From contig NZ_CP061308.1 in the NCBI RefSeq assembly GCF_018687935.1, positions 738,048-802,047 on the forward strand: 64,000 nt of DNA. Reading direction: 5' to 3'. Numbering within the stretch: position 1 is the stretch's first letter; every line of letters begins with the position of its first letter. Made by a program: the position numbers and the translations under genes. Shown here piece after piece: positions 61,135 through 64,000 of this stretch. This DNA is from Polynucleobacter sp. JS-JIR-5-A7. GTDB taxonomy: Bacteria > Pseudomonadota > Gammaproteobacteria > Burkholderiales > Burkholderiaceae. The notes beneath the pieces are model-generated. The model was not told where the DNA came from. It saw only the letters and a list, made by a program, of their open reading frames with translations, and did no database searches.

Positions 61135-61461
61135 ATGGCTGCTTTAACCGAATCCGAGCTCATTGAAAGATTATGCAGAACCTTTAACACCCAGTTTTCT
61201 GGTAACCGTAATGCCATGCAATCTCTGGCAACGACTATTGAACTCTCAGAAAGTTTGCACCCTGGATTACGGGGTCTAAATGGCAAGAATTTTCTATCCT
61301 CATTCACAGATCGTATGAATGTTTGGCACCCAGATGAGGTGAGAGCACTCGTGATTGATATGTTGATTCATTTGGTCAAAGAAAAAATCACTACGGATTC
61401 ATCAAAACAAGCTCTCAGCAGAGAGATTGACGGCTACTTATTGCCTATCAAATTTTGGTGA
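61135..61461 (+). CDS. Small orphan flagellar-edge protein, family member B
   Basis: The 108-residue protein is a paralogue of those at 25861 and 60668. The alignment includes LCRTFNTQF, SLHPGLRGLNGKNFLSSF, DEVRALVIDMLIHLV and a final LLPIKFW. It is predicted soluble and helical. No good ribosome site is seen before ATG 61135. It is the last gene before the hipBA module. I know no family name for it. Confidence 0.72.
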   Translation: MAALTESELIERLCRTFNTQFSGNRNAMQSLATTIELSESLHPGLRGLNGKNFLSSFTDRMNVWHPDEVRALVIDMLIHLVKEKITTDSSKQALSREIDGYLLPIKFW

Positions 61462-61618
61462 TGTGAACAGGCTCATTGCAGTTATTCAGGATGAGACTGG
61501 AAATGACCTCTTCATGAGACGCAAGATTGAGGGCTAGACTCTCAACGAACTGCATCTTGATAGCCATTATTAAATTGGTGGGTTATTCACTATTAGTTAG
61601 TGGTGATATACAGTAATA

Positions 61619-61732
61619 TTTCCCGATCGGGAATATATGCCTATAATTTGAGCAAATAATCTATAAATTTCCCGATCAGGAAATTATGTTGAAAAAATAG
61701 GCATATTTGATTAAAATTTCCCGAACAGGAAA
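61619..61732. promoter_or_regulatory. hipBA promoter with three HipB-type operators at 49-bp spacing
   Basis: Three palindromes of the form TTTCCCGAnCnGGAAA lie at 61619-61634, 61668-61683 and 61717-61732, with centres exactly 49 bp apart. The last ends five bases before the hipB ATG. A perfect -10, TATAAT (61642-61647), lies between the first and second. ATATGCCTAT (61635-61644) and ATAGGCATAT (61697-61706) form another inverted repeat around the middle operator. HipB dimers binding these sites should repress the operon. Confidence 0.88.
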
Positions 61733-61737
61733 TATTT

Positions 61738-61989
61738 ATGAGCACATCCATTCAAAATTCAACAGATTTAGGTAGTCTGATCCGTGAAACTCGTAGGCGT
61801 TTGAAATTGACTCAACCACAATTGGCGCTCGCCGCTAACGTGGGGGTAAGGTTCATCGTTGAACTGGAGGCGGGTAAACCCACGCTTAGATTGGAAAATA
61901 TTCTCAGGGTGTTGCAAGCCTTGGGTGGTGTATTAAGCGTAGAGGGCATGGACCCATTTATTGTAAACAAGCAAGAGGGTGCGCGCTAA
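61738..61989 (+). CDS. hipB: HipB-type antitoxin (HTH regulator)
   Basis: The 83-residue protein has a Cro/C1-type HTH (LIRETRRRLKLTQPQLALAANVGVRFIVELEAGKPT, spanning residues 13-48) and a short C-terminal tail, as in HipB. HipB binds HipA and represses the operon. It is preceded by three operators and ends one base before the hipA start. Confidence 0.92.
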   Translation: MSTSIQNSTDLGSLIRETRRRLKLTQPQLALAANVGVRFIVELEAGKPTLRLENILRVLQALGGVLSVEGMDPFIVNKQEGAR

Positions 61990-63285
61990 ATGGTTCGAGA
62001 ACTAAACGTCTGGTTTTTTGGTGAGTGCGTTGGTGTGCTAACTCAAGACGAGGGTTATCTGTCTTTTCGATATTTACCTCAATGGCTAGAATCAAAAAAT
62101 GCTAAGCCTCTTTCGCACTCTTTGCCTTTAATTCCCGAATCATTTGGCGACAAGATTACAAAACCTTTTTTTGCTGGCTTATTGCCAGAGGGTGAGAAGC
62201 GTGCTGCAGTAGCCAGCATCTTAAAAGTATCCAGTAAAAATGATTTTGCATTATTGGATGGTATTGGGGGTGAGTGTGCAGGTGCATTGATTTTATTGGA
62301 GCCTGGTCAAATACCTCCTCTAGAAGCGCATGCAAGTGAATCGATAGAGTGGCTTAAGGAAGATCAATTACTTGGAGTCCTAGAGAAGCTGCCGAAGCGA
62401 CCATTGCTTGCTGGAGAGTCCGGATTAAGACTTTCTCTTGCAGGAGCCCAAGAGAAGTTACCGGTAGTTGTTAGAGAGGTGCAGAGTGAGGTTGCTCGAG
62501 GTAATTATTTTGAAATTGGCCTACCAAAAAATAATATTCCCAGCTCGTACATACTTAAGCCAGAGATATCGGATGTGGATGGAAGTGTTTATAACGAAGC
62601 CTTTTGCCTTGCCTTGGCTAAGGAGCTAAAGCTAAGTGCAGCTACCGCTCAGATTGGCTGCACAAAAGGTAAAACGTATTTGTTGGTAGAACGATATGAC
62701 CGTTTTTGTGACAGCAATGGACTATTAACAAGATTGCACCAAGAAGATTTTTGTCAGGCATTGAGTGTGGGTCCAGAGTTTAAATACCAAAATGAGGGTG
62801 GGCCATCTATTGTCGATGGATTTGCATTGGTACGTAAGGTCACCACACCGAGTGCCCCTAATCTTTTGAGGCTACTGGACTACATCATCTTTAATTGCTT
62901 GGTTGGTAACAACGATGCCCACGCAAAGAACTTTTCATTACTATATGGTCGAAATGGAATTCAATTAGCGCCACTCTATGACGTGTTATCAACAGCGGTC
63001 TATCCAGGTCTTACCGATAGTATGGCCATGAAGATTGGCAGCAAATACCGCTTCGATGAATTGCATGCACGCCATTGGGTACAGATGGCCGAATCTGCCC
63101 AGTTAGGTGCACCTCAATTAAAGAGGAGAGTACTTGAGATCGCTGATGTATTGCCAGGACTTGCGCAGAGTCTTCACACTCAATTCAAAGCCAATGACTT
63201 GGATCACCCAATTCTTGGTCAAATTACTTCATTGATTGAGGGGCGCTGTAAAACAACAATCAAGCGCTTTGCTATCAGCGAGTAA
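61990..63285 (+). CDS. hipA: HipA family serine/threonine kinase toxin
   Basis: The 431-residue protein has the HipA N-terminal domain (LPLIPESFGDKITKPFFAGLLPEGEKR, in part), the autophosphorylation loop with SLAGAQEKLPV near residue 147, and the kinase core GNNDAHAKNFSLLY near residue 306, followed by LAPLYDVLST. HipA toxins phosphorylate a tRNA synthetase, in E. coli GltX, and cause persistence. It directly follows hipB. Confidence 0.94.
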   Translation: MVRELNVWFFGECVGVLTQDEGYLSFRYLPQWLESKNAKPLSHSLPLIPESFGDKITKPFFAGLLPEGEKRAAVASILKVSSKNDFALLDGIGGECAGALILLEPGQIPPLEAHASESIEWLKEDQLLGVLEKLPKRPLLAGESGLRLSLAGAQEKLPVVVREVQSEVARGNYFEIGLPKNNIPSSYILKPEISDVDGSVYNEAFCLALAKELKLSAATAQIGCTKGKTYLLVERYDRFCDSNGLLTRLHQEDFCQALSVGPEFKYQNEGGPSIVDGFALVRKVTTPSAPNLLRLLDYIIFNCLVGNNDAHAKNFSLLYGRNGIQLAPLYDVLSTAVYPGLTDSMAMKIGSKYRFDELHARHWVQMAESAQLGAPQLKRRVLEIADVLPGLAQSLHTQFKANDLDHPILGQITSLIEGRCKTTIKRFAISE

Positions 63286-63387
63286 ATACATGATAACTGG
63301 CGGAGATCAATTTTTGAAGTGAGCAATTTTCTCTTGATTAAGCTAGTCGCCGATCAATTAGAAAGGCGAAGAACTTATAGCTCAGTT

Positions 63388-63678
63388 TTATTTTTTAATC
63401 GCCATTTCTTTCATTTTGTCCCGCATACCCTTTAGTTCAAACTCGACACTTTCTACGCGGGTGCTGACACTGACCACTTTTTCGCGGGTTGATTCAAAGG
63501 CATCAATGGCATTGCGGGCTTCAGCCTGATTTTCCTCAATAATTCTAAATATAGTTTTGATTACTTTTTCTTGCTTATCAATCGCATCACTCAGCTTGAC
63601 CACAAAAGCAGCAATACCGATCACCATGATGATCAAAATGACAAAGAGGAGGGGGCCGAGTAGATCGAGGAATGACAT
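63388..63678 (-). CDS. Small membrane-anchored coiled-coil protein
   Basis: The 96-residue protein has one N-terminal membrane helix (about residues 5-28, LLGPLLFVILIIMVIGIAAFVV) and a charged helical region with heptad character (DAIDKQEKVIKTIFRIIEENQAEARNAI, span 34-61). I recognise no family. TATAAT lies only about 10 bases before the ATG (reverse strand, around 63686-63691), which would leave almost no leader. Function unknown; next gene upstream is the MotB/OmpA-type gene. Confidence 0.65.
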   Translation of the reverse strand: MSFLDLLGPLLFVILIIMVIGIAAFVVKLSDAIDKQEKVIKTIFRIIEENQAEARNAIDAFESTREKVVSVSTRVESVEFELKGMRDKMKEMAIKK

Positions 63679-63738
63679 AGGGTGAGATTATAGCGTCAGT
63701 GTGTTTCTGCAGTTACAGATGATTCTTGCATCACTATT

Positions 63739-64000
63739 TTATTGACTCTTGGTTTCCATGTGCTGAGTCTGAGGCAGTGTCGCTGGTTGGGCTAATGGTT
63801 GGGCTAACTTAGCAGGAGTAATATCTGAGCCTGGTTGTTGACCAGAATCACTTAATAACAAAATAGAGACCCTTCTATTTTTTGCTTTACCTGCTGCAGT
63901 GTCATTGGACTCTATCGGTCTGGATGAGCCAAATCCGGTTGCACTCAAGCGTGCCTCACTAATGCCTTTTTGATTCAAGATATTGAGAACAGTAGTCGCC
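63739..64000 (-). CDS. MotB/OmpA-type peptidoglycan-binding protein (5' end beyond window)
   Basis: Only the C-terminal part is visible, reading from the window edge: ATTVLNILNQKGISEARLSATGFGSSRPIESND, in part, followed by AAGKAKNRRVSILLL. This is the end of an OmpA-like peptidoglycan-binding domain as in MotB, where RLSATGFG and AKNRRV are conserved. A Pro/Gln/Ala-rich tail of about 35 residues follows. In a flagellar locus MotB, the stator anchor, is the likeliest identity, but OmpA-family proteins are also possible. The frame stays open to base 63999. Confidence 0.75.
   Translation of the reverse strand, partial: ATTVLNILNQKGISEARLSATGFGSSRPIESNDTAAGKAKNRRVSILLLSDSGQQPGSDITPAKLAQPLAQPATLPQTQHMETKSQ

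Noticed and set aside
61448..61567. A 39-residue reverse-strand frame (MAIKMQFVESLALNLASHEE)
   Set aside because: No ribosome site and no recognisable family; it overlaps the end of the gene at 61135. It could still be a small gene or remnant but support is too thin.
63330..63360. GCCGATCA, a good sigma-28 -10 match
   Set aside because: No matching -35 at 11-base spacing, and it would read antisense into the reverse-strand gene at 63388.

Overview
The window reads as a chromosomal segment of a freshwater betaproteobacterium of the Burkholderiaceae, most likely Polynucleobacter or a close relative. This rests on recognition of protein families and gene order (nusA-infB-rbfA-truB-typA, ParA-bactofilin-M23, small flagellar accessory genes), not on a database search. 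Coding density is high, base composition is moderate, and no tRNA, rRNA or CRISPR was seen.

Region 1 (1-7400) is the end of the nusA-infB-rbfA-truB-typA translation cluster, closed by a clear intrinsic terminator. Region 2 (7.6-11.3 kb) holds a small orphan gene, a methylmalonyl-CoA decarboxylase-like crotonase, an FMN/Fe-S glutamate-synthase-like oxidoreductase and a pseudouridine synthase. Region 3 (11.5-17.0 kb) is an envelope block: ParA-like ATPase, bactofilin, M23 peptidase, a PDZ-SPOR protein, a TPR/Cds6-like protein and an L,D-transpeptidase. Region 4 (17.4-24.1 kb) is mostly signalling: a CBS protein, two degenerate EAL-HDOD proteins, an orphan histidine-phosphoacceptor protein and a NarL-type response regulator, mixed with a Tat-exported FAH-fold protein and two orphan genes.

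Region 5 (24.3-38.7 kb) is the flagellar basal body, export and switch block: fliT, a second fliK-like gene, an FlhB C-terminal homologue, an orphan gene, fliE (reverse), fliFGHIJK, a BLUF photoreceptor gene, an orphan gene and fliLMNOPQR. Region 6 (38.7-42.6 kb) is accessory: a wHTH/Fic pair, a collapsed copy of a TPR gene, a RelE-type toxin-antitoxin pair and the intact TPR/glycosyltransferase-like gene. Region 7 (42.7-51.2 kb) is the filament block: a FliS-like chaperone, two large flagellins, an OGT-like glycosyltransferase and a short divergent flagellin. Region 8 (51.3-60.6 kb) is flgM and flgA (reverse) and flgBCDEFGHIJ (forward). The right end carries two small paralogues of the orphan gene near fliE, a hipBA module with three equally spaced operators, a small membrane protein and the end of a MotB/OmpA-type gene.

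Main points of interest: (i) a three-member family of small unannotated proteins at flagellar block edges; (ii) a GLTFTA sequence module shared by flagellins and the hook protein; (iii) a BLUF protein inside the fli operon whose key Gln is Glu; (iv) sigma-28-like promoters upstream of flgM, a flagellin and an orphan gene, all with an 11-bp spacer; (v) remnants of gene loss: a TPR pseudogene with an internal deletion, and an isolated decayed flagellin terminator.
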